Under the pieces are notes generated by a model, which had not been told where the DNA came from, did no database searches, and saw only the letters and a program-made list of their open reading frames with translations. DNA of 64,000 nt from Gammaproteobacteria bacterium (lineage in GTDB: Bacteria; Pseudomonadota; Gammaproteobacteria; Steroidobacterales; JABDKV01). The stretch spans positions 42,586 through 106,585 of the forward strand of contig JAOTXU010000012.1 of assembly GCA_029862165.1 (NCBI GenBank). Direction: 5' to 3'. Positions 17,969 to 27,642 of the stretch are shown here, in pieces. Every line of letters starts with the position of its first letter. Position 1 is the first letter of the stretch. A program made the position numbers and the translations under genes.

Positions 17969-19435
17969 TTAGCTGCTGTGGTCGATTGCCGCTTTTCGCA
18001 CCAGTGCGTAACCGACACTGTTGAAGTTCCAGTCAGCGACTTCCTTGAATAACGCTTCGGCCTCGTCGTGATCGCCTGAATCCTCTAAGGCCACCGCAAG
18101 GTGATACTTGACGTAAATATTAGTCAGGTCGGCCTTGCGAAACTCCGCGACCGCCTTACCGGGTTTGTGTTGCTCCAGATAGATCAGTCCCATAAGTTGA
18201 TGATATGGCTCCATTTTTCTCGGATTTTCTTCATCCTGAACCAATTTCTTGTTCTCTTTGGCCATCTTTTGGGCGGTCCTGAGGTCGCCTCGGCTCGCGG
18301 CTGCGCGGCCTTTGAAAAAAACGATATTGGCTTCCTGGATACGGGAGAATTCGGGCGTGCCCACTGCCTCTGCGTCTGCACGGAGGAGCTTGCCTCGCAT
18401 CTCGAGCAGTTCATCGGCCTCGTCGTGCATGTCCTTGTCCATGCAGATCATTGCGGCGTTGGTCAGCGTAAAAATCATTGCGCCGGTCTTCTGACGAGTT
18501 GGCAGATCTGTTGCCTCGATTCCTTCGTACAGTTTTTTCAGGCCCTCTACGCCAGCTTTTGGATTGTTGGCATGCACCCAGGTGAAGTGTTTGTAGTTTG
18601 CAAGAAATGGCGCACCCTCTGGCTGTGCAGCGTCGATACCGCGTTCATAATTTTCGCGGGCATCATCGTAGTTGCCCAGAAATGAGTTGACGTGGCCTAG
18701 TTTCACAAAGGCGGTGCCGTTGTTAGCATCCAGCAGTGTCGACAGGCGGTAGAAATCGGCCGCTTCCTGCAATTTTCCGGAGGCGCGATACACATCACCC
18801 AGACCCCAATAATGATTGTCTTCACCGGGCTGCAGGGCAATGGCTTTCTTGAAATAGTGCTCGGCCTTGGTGAAATCCTTAGGGTCGTTGAATACGAGCG
18901 AGTTGCCCATGGCCAGATAGGCCGGCGTGAAGCCACTGTTCAGATCGATTGCTTTTTTGGCTGACTTTCTTGAATCCTCGAAGCGATTCAGGCCCGCCTG
19001 GACATTCGACAGTGTCAGCCAGGCACGTGGACTGTCTGGATAGACAGCGACCAGTTCCTCGGCCAGTTCGACCTGCTTCACGAAATTGTTATCCATGAAC
19101 CGTAGATTGATGTTGATGAGCAATGCCTCGCCTTTACTGGCATTTTTTGCCAGCGACTCTGCCTTCGTCATGGCGGCGTTGAATTCGCCTCCAGAAAAAG
19201 CGTTGTTGCCAACTTGCAGCCAGGCGCGAGCAAAAGACGGGTCTGCTTCGGTTGCCGCACGGAAGAGTCTGTTGGCTTCCGTGCCGTTACCTACATCGGC
19301 CGCGGCCTGACCTGCGATATACAGAGTCATGGCGGCCTTCGAATCAGTTGTAATCGGGATTTCTTTTTTATTGCCGGCAAAAGCCAGCGTAGAAAATAAC
19401 AGCACAATAAGCCCGATCGATACTTTCAATTTCAT
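17969..19435 (-). CDS. Exported TPR-repeat protein
   Basis: A 488-residue protein with a signal peptide ending LAFA-GNK (about 20) and a body made almost entirely of tetratricopeptide repeats, for example RAWLQVGNNAFSGGEFNAAM, TPAYLAMGNSL, NHYWGLGDVYRASGKLQEAA and TAFVKLGHVNSFLGNYDDA. TPR arrays bind partner proteins; nothing here gives the partner. It is likely periplasmic. GAGGAG lies 7 nt before the ATG at 19435. A strong terminator follows. It stands alone between a 188-nt upstream gap and the terminator. Confidence 0.88.
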   Translation of the reverse strand: MKLKVSIGLIVLLFSTLAFAGNKKEIPITTDSKAAMTLYIAGQAAADVGNGTEANRLFRAATEADPSFARAWLQVGNNAFSGGEFNAAMTKAESLAKNASKGEALLININLRFMDNNFVKQVELAEELVAVYPDSPRAWLTLSNVQAGLNRFEDSRKSAKKAIDLNSGFTPAYLAMGNSLVFNDPKDFTKAEHYFKKAIALQPGEDNHYWGLGDVYRASGKLQEAADFYRLSTLLDANNGTAFVKLGHVNSFLGNYDDARENYERGIDAAQPEGAPFLANYKHFTWVHANNPKAGVEGLKKLYEGIEATDLPTRQKTGAMIFTLTNAAMICMDKDMHDEADELLEMRGKLLRADAEAVGTPEFSRIQEANIVFFKGRAAASRGDLRTAQKMAKENKKLVQDEENPRKMEPYHQLMGLIYLEQHKPGKAVAEFRKADLTNIYVKYHLAVALEDSGDHDEAEALFKEVADWNFNSVGYALVRKAAIDHSS

Positions 19436-19623
19436 ATTTCGCTCCTCGTTTGTAATGTGATAATCCGGAATCGCGACTTTCTATCCGTCACGATATCCGG
19501 GAACAAACCGCACTGGCCCTACGTGCAATACGCTATCCGGTGCGAACCGGGTTACGGGTTTTTGACGATTTGACAGGACGGCATGGAAATGCTCCGGATG
19601 CCTTGCCCGCGGATTGTGCGTCC

Positions 19624-22014
19624 CTACCTAACGGGAAAGACAATTTCAGCCAGCTCATTATAGCTTGATACGAAGTGCGCAGTAATACCACGACGGACAT
19701 AGTCGGGTAACTCCTCGAAGTCGCCTTCGTTGGCCTTGGGCATGATGATAGTTTTGATCTTGGCGCGCCTGGCGGCGACTACTTTTTCCCGTATGCCACC
19801 GACGGCGAGCACTTGACCAGTGAGCGTCATTTCGCCCGTCATCGCCATTGACACCGGTACCCGTTTTCGCGCCGCAAGCGACAGCAGGGCGGTGGTCATC
19901 GTAACTCCGGCGCTGGGCCCATCTTTGGGAGTGGCTCCGGCGGGCACGTGCAGATGCACAAAGGACTTCTCAAAAAAACTGCTGTCGATATGCAGATCGT
20001 CGGCATGAGAAATGGCGTAGCTGTAAGCGATCTGGGCCGACTCCTGCATGACATCCCCGAGCTGACCGGTCAACTTGAGTCCACGCGAAAACTCATGCAC
20101 TTGTGTCGCTTCGATCGACAGCGTATCGCCGCCCATCGGCGTCCAGGCCAGGCCGGTCAGGATGCCAATACCGCCGAGACGCTGACTCGGCCGAAAGTCC
20201 GGACGCCCCAGGTAGTCGGCTACATCGGCCTTGTGTACTTTTATGGGTGTCTTTGCTTTGTCCAGCAGCTTGATGACAGCTTTTCTGACTATCGCACCCA
20301 GTTTTTTCTCCAGCTTGCGAACTCCCGCCTCCCGTGCGTAGCCCTCAATAATGGTGCGCATGGCGGCTTGATCGATGCGTAACTGACTGTTGTCTATTCC
20401 AGCCCGTTTAAGCTGACGCGGTAGCAGGTGCCGTTTGCCAATAGCCAATTTTTCGGTCGTGAGATAGCCGGACAGACGAATCATCTCCATTCTATCGAGC
20501 AGAGGACCCGGGATGGTGTCAAGTTGATTCGCGGTACAGATAAACAGCACTTTGGACAAATCGAAACGTACGTCGAGATAGTGATCGAGAAACGAATCGT
20601 TCTGTTCGGGGTCCAGCACTTCCAATAGTGCTGATGCGGGATCGCCTCGGTAGGAAGCGCCAATTTTGTCAATTTCATCGAGCATAATCACCGGATTGGC
20701 TGTGCCGGTCTCCTTTATGCCCTGGATAAACTTTCCGGGCATGGCACCGATATAAGTTCGACGGTGGCCTTTGATCTCTGCTTCATCACGCATGCCGCCG
20801 ACGGAAAATCGGTAAAAGTTCCGACCCAGCGCTTCAGATATGGAACGGCCTAATGATGTCTTGCCCACGCCTGGTGGGCCGACGAGCAGAAGTATCGAGC
20901 CGGATACTTCCCCACGCATTATCCCGACCCCCAGAAACTCGATGATGCGTTGTTTGACGTCGTCCAGCGCCTCGTGGTCGCGATCCAGCACTTTTCTTGC
21001 GCGAGCGAGATCAAACTTATCCTTTGAGTAAACGCCCCATGGTAATGAAGTCAGCCAGTCGAGATAGTTACGGGTAACCGCGTACTCAGGCGAGCCTGTC
21101 TCGAGCAGACTGAGCTTTTTCATTTCCTCGTCAAGACGAGTCTGAGCGTGTTCGGGAACATTGCGATCCGCAATGCGTTCCCGAAACTCATCAAGTTCTG
21201 CAGTACGGTCGTCCTTGGATATTCCAAGTTCTTTCTGAATGGCTTTGAGTTGTTCACGCAGGAACATCTCGCGTTGACGGCCAGTAATCTCTCCCTCGAC
21301 CTGCTTGCGAATCGCTATTTGAGAACGAGCGACCTCCAGCTCCTTGTTTATCAGACTCAGGACCTTCTCCAGACGTGGCAGGATACGGGTCGTCTCCAGC
21401 ACATCCTGCAACTCCTTGCGTGTTGCCGTCGTCATCGCCGCGGCAAAGTCGGCCAGCTGTGATGGCTCGTTTGGATTGAAATGCTGCAGGAATAGTTGCA
21501 GCTCCTCGCCATACAGTGGATTGAGAGGTAAGAGTTCTTTAATTGTATTAATTATTGCGACCGCATAGCCCTTAACTTCAGGGACATTTGCGTAGCGTGT
21601 TTCCGGGAAATAGGTAACACTTGCCGAAAAGGGTTGTTTTCTGGATATCCACTCATTGATGCGAAAACGCTGCAGTCCCTCGAGTAAGACCTGCATCTGG
21701 TCGTCGCTTCTTTGTACGCGATGCACGCGACAGGCTGTCCCCATGCGATAAAAATCTGTCGGGATTGGCATTTGTCCTGCACCTTCGCGCAACAACAAAA
21801 CGCCCAAGGTTTTCTGTTCTGTCTCCAGTACCGCATCGATGGTTGGTTCCCAACGCTCGCTAATCACAAGCGGTATTGCCTGGCCAGGGAAAAATGGCCG
21901 TGCTTCAAGCGGTAGCAGATGAATTGTCGGTGGCAGGGCTTCCCTCGCCAACACCAGCTCGCTGCCAGGTGTCGGAGCGGTCGGAGCGACAATTTCTTCG
22001 TGTTCGATATCCAT
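19624..22014 (-). CDS. lon: ATP-dependent Lon protease
   Basis: A 796-residue cytosolic AAA+ serine protease that degrades misfolded and regulatory proteins. The LON substrate-binding domain (about 30-230) is followed by a coiled-coil region, Walker A GPPGVGKTS (near 380), Walker B ILLVG/MLDEIDK, and the S16 protease domain with the catalytic Ser in PKDGPSAGV (near 700) and Lys in GGIREKVVAA (near 745). Length fits the family (about 780-820). The preferred start is ATG at 22014; the preceding codon is a TTG. The Mut7-C gene lies 28 nt upstream on the same strand and may be cotranscribed. Confidence 0.96.
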   Translation of the reverse strand: MDIEHEEIVAPTAPTPGSELVLAREALPPTIHLLPLEARPFFPGQAIPLVISERWEPTIDAVLETEQKTLGVLLLREGAGQMPIPTDFYRMGTACRVHRVQRSDDQMQVLLEGLQRFRINEWISRKQPFSASVTYFPETRYANVPEVKGYAVAIINTIKELLPLNPLYGEELQLFLQHFNPNEPSQLADFAAAMTTATRKELQDVLETTRILPRLEKVLSLINKELEVARSQIAIRKQVEGEITGRQREMFLREQLKAIQKELGISKDDRTAELDEFRERIADRNVPEHAQTRLDEEMKKLSLLETGSPEYAVTRNYLDWLTSLPWGVYSKDKFDLARARKVLDRDHEALDDVKQRIIEFLGVGIMRGEVSGSILLLVGPPGVGKTSLGRSISEALGRNFYRFSVGGMRDEAEIKGHRRTYIGAMPGKFIQGIKETGTANPVIMLDEIDKIGASYRGDPASALLEVLDPEQNDSFLDHYLDVRFDLSKVLFICTANQLDTIPGPLLDRMEMIRLSGYLTTEKLAIGKRHLLPRQLKRAGIDNSQLRIDQAAMRTIIEGYAREAGVRKLEKKLGAIVRKAVIKLLDKAKTPIKVHKADVADYLGRPDFRPSQRLGGIGILTGLAWTPMGGDTLSIEATQVHEFSRGLKLTGQLGDVMQESAQIAYSYAISHADDLHIDSSFFEKSFVHLHVPAGATPKDGPSAGVTMTTALLSLAARKRVPVSMAMTGEMTLTGQVLAVGGIREKVVAARRAKIKTIIMPKANEGDFEELPDYVRRGITAHFVSSYNELAEIVFPVR

Positions 22015-22042
22015 CAATAGAGTGTATCAGAGCGAATCCGAA

Positions 22043-22792
22043 TCAGATCTGCTCCAGCAACGTCGCTAGTTGCACGTAGTGAGAGCCTTTCCATTGGACG
22101 TGCTGGCATTGCTCACACTGCCAAAAATCGTCGAAGGTCGCCAGCATCGTAAAGGGTAAGCGATCCATAACCTCCGAATCGTCAGCGATCCGCAATTGCC
22201 CGTTGCACTCGGTGCAGCGCGACAGGGGCTTGATGCTGCGACGTAGGTCAAAGGCCTCGATAATCTCGCGAAACTGTGCTGGTGGGTCGTTGGCTTGTAC
22301 CTGGTAGGCGTGAGTCACCCGGCCGTGCTTGAGCAGTTCCTCGTTACGACTCAGTATTGTGCGTTTTTCAGCGCTTGCGATCTCGATTATGTCCAGATCG
22401 CTCAGCTCGCTGTGATAGGCGCAGTCGACTCCCGCCAGACGCAGAAGCCTACCCAGCTTCTTGAGCTCGAAGTCCAGCACAAAACGGCTTCGGCGTAGGG
22501 GGCGTGGGCGTAAGCGATTGGCAGGTGAGATATCAAAACGCTCAAAAACGGGAAATACAGCGACTCGTTCGCCGCCCTGTAACCGATGCGAAAAACTAAC
22601 CGGCTCGTCGCCGACCAGGATGAGGTCACACTGCGTATGCGGTACACCCAGTGAAACGATTAGTTCTTTCACCGAGGGATTGCCTGTGAAAGCGTGAGTA
22701 AAACTCTTGCGTTTCTTGTCGTCGGGCAGGAAATCGTTTAACTCCTCATAGAATCGAAATTCGGCCTGTCTGGTGTTGCGGTGAGTGTTCAT
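22043..22792 (-). CDS. Mut7-C RNase-domain protein with ubiquitin-like N-terminus
   Basis: A 249-residue protein. Residues about 8-85 match the ubiquitin-like Mut7-C-associated domain (AEFRFYEELNDFLP, SLGVPHTQCDLILVGDEPV). Residues about 95-245 match the Mut7-C domain (FVLDFELKKLGRLLRLAGVDCAY, RTILSRNEELL), a PIN-like RNase fold. It ends in a zinc ribbon (CTECNG and CEQCQHVQWKGSHY). Such proteins are predicted nucleases; the target is unknown. The ATG at 22792 has no Shine-Dalgarno and directly follows the T tract of the YdcH terminator, so it may be translated from a very short leader or after read-through. Confidence 0.85.
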   Translation of the reverse strand: MNTHRNTRQAEFRFYEELNDFLPDDKKRKSFTHAFTGNPSVKELIVSLGVPHTQCDLILVGDEPVSFSHRLQGGERVAVFPVFERFDISPANRLRPRPLRRSRFVLDFELKKLGRLLRLAGVDCAYHSELSDLDIIEIASAEKRTILSRNEELLKHGRVTHAYQVQANDPPAQFREIIEAFDLRRSIKPLSRCTECNGQLRIADDSEVMDRLPFTMLATFDDFWQCEQCQHVQWKGSHYVQLATLLEQI

Positions 22793-22825
22793 AAAGAAAA
22801 AAGCCGGGTCGTCTTAGACCCGGCT
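22791..22825 (-). terminator. Terminator of the YdcH-like gene
   Basis: A 9-bp perfect stem (22802-22810 with 22817-22825, six-base loop) is followed on the minus strand by TTTTTTCTTT. It begins 27 nt past the DUF465 stop, and its T tract runs to the start codon of the Mut7-C gene. Confidence 0.82.
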
Positions 22826-22852
22826 CTATTTATGGCTTGGTGATGTGCGGTA

Positions 22853-23125
22853 TCAAAGCTGCAAAAAAGCATAGAGCCTGTCTTTATGCACCAGGCGCTT
22901 TTTCTTTAGTTCTTCAAGGAAAAAATGATCGCGTGGTTCCACGCATTGCTCGATCCGTATGACTTGGCGGTTTAAGTTGGTGTACTCATCCACCAGTTTG
23001 GCGAAGTTGAGATCGATTTTTTTGAGGTTGTCGATTCGTTCTTTGTGTTCTGGAAATTCGTGATAGACGTCGTGATTCTGACCGTACATGCTATCGAGGT
23101 TCATCCCCTCGGTTTCTGCAAGCAT
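22853..23125 (-). CDS. YdcH/DUF465 family small protein
   Basis: A 90-residue, highly charged helical protein. The middle and end match DUF465 (HEFPEHKERIDNLKKIDLNFAKLVDEYTNLNRQVIRIE, then LKKKRLVHKDRLYAFL), a family of short coiled-coil proteins of unknown role that are usually about 70-80 residues. GGAGGG lies about 8 nt before the ATG at 23125, deciding for this start over the ATG at 23104. Followed by a strong terminator, so it is probably monocistronic. Confidence 0.85.
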   Translation of the reverse strand: MLAETEGMNLDSMYGQNHDVYHEFPEHKERIDNLKKIDLNFAKLVDEYTNLNRQVIRIEQCVEPRDHFFLEELKKKRLVHKDRLYAFLQL

Positions 23126-23372
23126 ATTTCGCGCCCTCCGTATCGGTTGAAAAGCGGCGACCGTCGCGGTCGACGTGACGCGGTGTGCGTCAATTCAGAG
23201 TGTAATGAAATTGCCGGCAATGCCAAATGCTGCAGTGCAATATCGCTTTAACACAGGGCTGCGGTGGATGCGGGCACGGATAATAGGCTCATATAGCGTG
23301 GCGCTCTGCGCGATTTCGCCTGGGGAATGTAGCGCGAGGTCCCGGAATGGAGCCGGATCATTTTTCGAAGTA

Positions 23373-23942
23373 TCAGCTGCTACGGTGACTCGTCAGCAAG
23401 GAAAGAATCTCGTCTCGGTTGGTGACGGGAGATCTTTCCTGTAGCGCTGTCGCAAAACCGATTGAGTCCATGCCGGAAAAATAACGCCGTGACGGGGATA
23501 GTTCACTTTCCGGAGTCTCGATCGTCACGGCCGGATCGGCACCGTGAGCAAGGAGGAAACGCACCACGTCGGGTTCGTTGTAGAGAATTGCCTCGTGCAT
23601 CGCCGTGTGGCCAATGAGACTGTGTTGATCGATGTCGCAACCTAGTTCGATCAGGCGACTGGCGGTTGAAAGAACACGATCATTGTCGAATCCATCAAGC
23701 CCGTAAGCACGCAGCGTCAGACCCAGTGCATTTTCATCACGGTTCGTCTCGGGGCAGCCATCCCATGATTGTACGCGCCACTTGGCAATATTCCGGAGCG
23801 AGATTGGTAGCTGGCCGCTGGCCGCAAAGTTGAGCACCGTAGCCGCATCAGACTTCATGACCAAATTGAATGCCATAGCCGTATAACCGAGCATGCCCAG
23901 TGTGGCAGTAACGACGATCATCAGCAGGAATTTCTTTAGCAT
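23373..23942 (-). CDS. Ankyrin-repeat protein, membrane-anchored
   Basis: A 189-residue protein. Residues 4-24 form a hydrophobic anchor or signal sequence. Residues about 90-130 contain ankyrin-like repeats: LIELGCDIDQHSLIGHTAMHEAILYNEPDVVRFLLAHGADP is a clear one, with a partial repeat on each side. The N-terminal half has two conserved-looking cysteines. It is probably a periplasmic protein-binding module; the partner is unknown. The 247 nt between it and the YdcH gene hold no supported gene. Confidence 0.75.
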   Translation of the reverse strand: MLKKFLLMIVVTATLGMLGYTAMAFNLVMKSDAATVLNFAASGQLPISLRNIAKWRVQSWDGCPETNRDENALGLTLRAYGLDGFDNDRVLSTASRLIELGCDIDQHSLIGHTAMHEAILYNEPDVVRFLLAHGADPAVTIETPESELSPSRRYFSGMDSIGFATALQERSPVTNRDEILSLLTSHRSS

Positions 23943-24055
23943 TCTCTAAGACCTATCTACGGTGAGCCGAGGAGAATACACCTTAAGCCGCTCCGCGTCT
24001 GCCAACAACATGCATTCTGTCGGCCAGCCCAGCGTCTTCTTTAGGCTAAATTGTG

Positions 24056-25330
24056 TTAAGTCGTCGCGATTGCCCGCATGATCAGCCCGCAGATCCAGGC
24101 GGCATAAGTGCCGACGGCATAGCCGAGTACGGCGAGCAGGACACCGACCGGAGCCAGCGAGGGATGGAATGCGGCAGCAACCACCGGAGCCGATGCCGCA
24201 CCGCCGACATTGGCCTGGCTGCCAACCGCCATATAGAAAACGGGCGCACGAATGAGTCGCGCCACCAGTATGAGCAGACCGCCATGAATACCGATCCAGA
24301 GCAATCCGACACCGAATAACCCCGGGTTGCTAAAAACGGCCGTCACGTCCATATGCATGCCAATTGTGGCGATCAGTACATACAACATCGCCGATCCCAC
24401 ACTCGAGGCGCCCGGACCCTCGAGTTCGCGAGCGCGCGAGAACGACAGGACCACTCCGAGGGTCGTTGCAATGACAACGATCCAGAAGAAGCTGCTGGTT
24501 AGACTCAGGCGTTCCAGTATCGGCGCGTTGTTCTCGATCCACGGGACGATAAAACCGGATGCAGCATGGGCAATACCCGTGACGCCAAAACCGATTGCGG
24601 ACATAAACATCAGATCGTGAAACGTAATATTTCGAGCAAATTTGTCATGGAACTGTTCAACCCGAAATTTCAAATCTTCAATGGCTGTCACATCGGCACC
24701 CATGCGCCGGTCGATATCGGCCGATTTCTGTGCCAGGTATAACAAAACCGCCAGCCACAGGTTGGCGCACAGCACATCGACCGCAATCATTTGCGAGAAC
24801 AGCGGTCCGCCAACATCAAAGACTTCTTTCATTGCAGCCATATTGGCACCGCCACCAATCCAACTACCGGCAACGGTCGTAAGGCCACGCCACACGGCGT
24901 CCGGCCCGTCGCCACCGACGGTTTCCGGACTGATCAATCCGACCAGGATTAGCGCCACAGGGCCGCCGATAACAATGCCGATTGTTCCGGTGAGAAACAT
25001 TACGATGGCCTTGTAGCCAAGACGCATTACTGCTGGTAGATCGATGCTCAGGGTCAGCAGTACCAGACAGGTCGGCAACAGATAACGGGATGCGACAAAA
25101 TAGAGCCGGCTCTCTTCCGCATTGATCAGGCCTATCGTGTTATAGATAGATGGAATGAAATAACACAACAACAAAGTTGGCACATACTTGAAGAATTTTG
25201 CGCCAGCGCGCGTATGTTTTTGTGTATAGAAGATCGTGCCCAGCGTAACGGCCAGCAGCCCCATCAGGACTGCATCGTTTTCAATCATTAGCGATTCAGG
25301 TAATCGCCACCATGCTGACTCATCTGTCAC
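24056..25330 (-). CDS. DUF819 family membrane protein
   Basis: A 424-residue polytopic membrane protein with about 11-12 hydrophobic segments. It matches DUF819 (for example NDAVLMGLLAVTLGTIFYT at the start, GSWIGGGANMAAMKEVF in the middle and ANVGGAASAPVVAAAF near the end), a family distantly related to secondary transporters; the substrate is unknown. The start is uncertain: GTG at 25330 gives close spacing (12 nt) to the EF-G-like stop, while ATG at 25288 begins at the conserved MIENDAV. Likely cotranscribed with the EF-G paralogue upstream. Confidence 0.82.
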   Translation of the reverse strand: MTDESAWWRLPESLMIENDAVLMGLLAVTLGTIFYTQKHTRAGAKFFKYVPTLLLCYFIPSIYNTIGLINAEESRLYFVASRYLLPTCLVLLTLSIDLPAVMRLGYKAIVMFLTGTIGIVIGGPVALILVGLISPETVGGDGPDAVWRGLTTVAGSWIGGGANMAAMKEVFDVGGPLFSQMIAVDVLCANLWLAVLLYLAQKSADIDRRMGADVTAIEDLKFRVEQFHDKFARNITFHDLMFMSAIGFGVTGIAHAASGFIVPWIENNAPILERLSLTSSFFWIVVIATTLGVVLSFSRARELEGPGASSVGSAMLYVLIATIGMHMDVTAVFSNPGLFGVGLLWIGIHGGLLILVARLIRAPVFYMAVGSQANVGGAASAPVVAAAFHPSLAPVGVLLAVLGYAVGTYAAWICGLIMRAIATT

Positions 25331-25342
25331 GCGATTGTGATC

Positions 25343-27391
25343 TTATTCATCTGAACCGGGCTGGAAGACAGCCTGCAGTTCCTTTTGAGTATGTGGCGGT
25401 ACCGGATCATAGTGGCTAAAGTCCATCGTATAGAATCCTTCGCCACCGGTAATTGATTTCAAACGTGACTGATAGTCGCTGAGCTCGGCCAGCGGCACCT
25501 GGCCCGCAATCTGGACCTCACCGTTCGGTTTTACGGTGTTGCCGTTTATTCGGCCACGCCGCGACGACAGATCCCCTGCGATGTCGCCCATGGCATCGCT
25601 GGGGGCTGTAATTTCGATATTCACGATGGGTTCAAGCAGTACGGGTTTCGCTTTTGATATCGCCAGAGAAAAAGCTTTTTTCCCGGCAGCGACGAAGGCC
25701 ACTTCCTTGGAATCCACTGGATGGTGTTTGCCGTCATAGACCGTCACCTTTAGGTCCTGCAGCGGATAACCGGCGATGGCGCCTTCGTTCAATACCTGTC
25801 TCACACCTTTTTCTACAGCAGGGATGAATTGTGAGGGAATCGAACCACCTACCACCTTGTTTTTGAATTCGAATCCCTCATCGCGAGGCAACGGTTCTAT
25901 ACGCAGAAACACTTCACCAAACTGACCTGCACCGCCGGTTTGTTTTTTGTGGCGATAGTGACCTTCTGAATTGGCGCGAATCGTCTCGCGGTAGGCGATA
26001 CTCGGCGGCCGTGTTTTGACTTCCACGTTATAGCGTTCTTTCATGCGCTCCAACACGATCCGCAGATGCAGTTCGCCCATGCCGCGCAGGACGGTCTCGT
26101 TGGCCACTGCAATGTGTTCGATTTTCAATGTTGGATCTTCGGCAACAAGCTTGTGCAACGCCTCGGATATTTTTTGTTCGTCGCCACGTCGGATGGGTTC
26201 GATCGCCAATCCATACATAGGCGGCGGTGTCGTCGCGGGTTTCAGATGATATTGATCTTCGTCATGAGAATCGTGTAGCACGGCATCGTATTCAATATCT
26301 TCGATTTTCGCGACGGCCCGGATATCGCCCGGTATGCCACGCGGTACTTCGACATGTTCCTTACCCTGCAATGCGAGCAAGTGTGCAATCTTGAAAGGCT
26401 TGCGTGCGTCGCCGATGTAAAGCTGAGAATTAGCGGTGACAGTACCCTGATGAATTCTGAATATACCGAGGCGCCCGACAAACGGATCGACGGTAACCTT
26501 GAACACATGAGCAATGACATGGCGATCCGGTTCCGGAGCGAGGTCAACCGGCACGGCATCACTGCCTTCGCCTTTGAGGAAATGTGGCGGATTGCCCTCG
26601 TGCGGACTTGGCATCAGCTTCTCAAAAATCCGCAACAACTGCTTCACGCCTACATCCGTGTCCGCCGAAGTAAAGCAGATTGGAACGAGGTGCCCGGAAC
26701 GCAGGGCCTTTTCGAAAGGGTCGTGTAACTGATCCAGACCCAGTTCCTCACCTTGCTCGAGATAAAGCTCCATCAGCTTTTCATCGACCTCTACGACCTG
26801 ATCGATTATCTCAGTGTGTGCCGCAGCGACGGATGCGAAATCGGTTTCCTCCTCGGACATCTCGAAAAAACAATCGACAACTTTTGAGCCGCCGCCGGCG
26901 GGAAGGTTTAGGGGTAGACATTCGTTACCGAATATTTCACGAACCTCCCGCAGGACGCTATGCAAGTTTGTGTCAGGCGCATCGATACGGTTGATGATCA
27001 CCATGCGGCACATATCATAGGCCTTGGCAACTTCCATGATGCGCTGCGTAGACAACTCTACGCCGGTTTGTGCGTTGACGACTACTGCTATTGTTTCTAC
27101 GGCTGGTAGTGCGGCGATGGCACGCCCGAGGAAATCAGGGTAGCCGGGCGTGTCGATCAGGTTTACGTGGATATCGTCGTGATCGAAATGACAAAGAGTC
27201 GTATCCAGCGAATGCCCGAGGTCTTTCTCCTTCGGGTCAAAGTCACATACGGTTGTGCCACGAGCGATGTCGCCCTTACTGCGAATCGCACCCGCACACG
27301 CCAGCAATGCGTCAGCGAGCGATGTCTTACCGGCGCCAGCATGACCGGCTAATGCAATGTTTCGAATTTGATTGGAAGTGTAATTACTCAC
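25343..27391 (-). CDS. EF-G paralogue (FusA-like translational GTPase)
   Basis: A 682-residue GTPase with the EF-G domain order: G domain with GHAGAGKTSL (P loop, near 15), DTPGYPDF (G3) and NRID (G4, usual NKxD), then domains II-V including YRETI, GGAGQFGEVF and the terminal FSHYDPVP. The P loop GHAGAGKT in place of GHVDHGKT, and the diverged switch I region, mark an EF-G-like type 2 protein rather than the housekeeping FusA, which would normally sit in the str operon. I chose GTG at 27391, with GGGG upstream; the 64 codons before it are unlike EF-G. It heads a possible operon with the DUF819 gene. Confidence 0.87.
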   Translation of the reverse strand: MSNYTSNQIRNIALAGHAGAGKTSLADALLACAGAIRSKGDIARGTTVCDFDPKEKDLGHSLDTTLCHFDHDDIHVNLIDTPGYPDFLGRAIAALPAVETIAVVVNAQTGVELSTQRIMEVAKAYDMCRMVIINRIDAPDTNLHSVLREVREIFGNECLPLNLPAGGGSKVVDCFFEMSEEETDFASVAAAHTEIIDQVVEVDEKLMELYLEQGEELGLDQLHDPFEKALRSGHLVPICFTSADTDVGVKQLLRIFEKLMPSPHEGNPPHFLKGEGSDAVPVDLAPEPDRHVIAHVFKVTVDPFVGRLGIFRIHQGTVTANSQLYIGDARKPFKIAHLLALQGKEHVEVPRGIPGDIRAVAKIEDIEYDAVLHDSHDEDQYHLKPATTPPPMYGLAIEPIRRGDEQKISEALHKLVAEDPTLKIEHIAVANETVLRGMGELHLRIVLERMKERYNVEVKTRPPSIAYRETIRANSEGHYRHKKQTGGAGQFGEVFLRIEPLPRDEGFEFKNKVVGGSIPSQFIPAVEKGVRQVLNEGAIAGYPLQDLKVTVYDGKHHPVDSKEVAFVAAGKKAFSLAISKAKPVLLEPIVNIEITAPSDAMGDIAGDLSSRRGRINGNTVKPNGEVQIAGQVPLAELSDYQSRLKSITGGEGFYTMDFSHYDPVPPHTQKELQAVFQPGSDE

Positions 27392-27642
27392 GCGTGTGCC
27401 CCAGGCTCTTTTTATCCAAATGATGGGAGCGCGCCACCCCTGGCGCGAGCGATCCATACTACGCTGCGGCGTGAGACTCGCCAAGATTGACGGTGAGGGG
27501 CTCATGCGCCCGGGCACGGGTCCCCGAAACGTGATCGGAATCACGAAACTTGCTGTTTTTTCAACGATATACTTGGAACACACGGGCGTTGAGCCCGGTC
27601 TAAGTTAGAGATATCGGGAGCTGCGCCGGGAGGCGTCACCGG

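Noticed and set aside
18101..18685. Plus-strand open frame of 194 codons
   Set aside because: Antisense to the TPR gene; no recognisable domain and biased composition of a shadow frame.
23175..23444. Plus-strand open frame of 89 codons in the gap before the ankyrin gene
   Set aside because: Runs into the antisense of the ankyrin gene and has no ribosome-binding site or domain.
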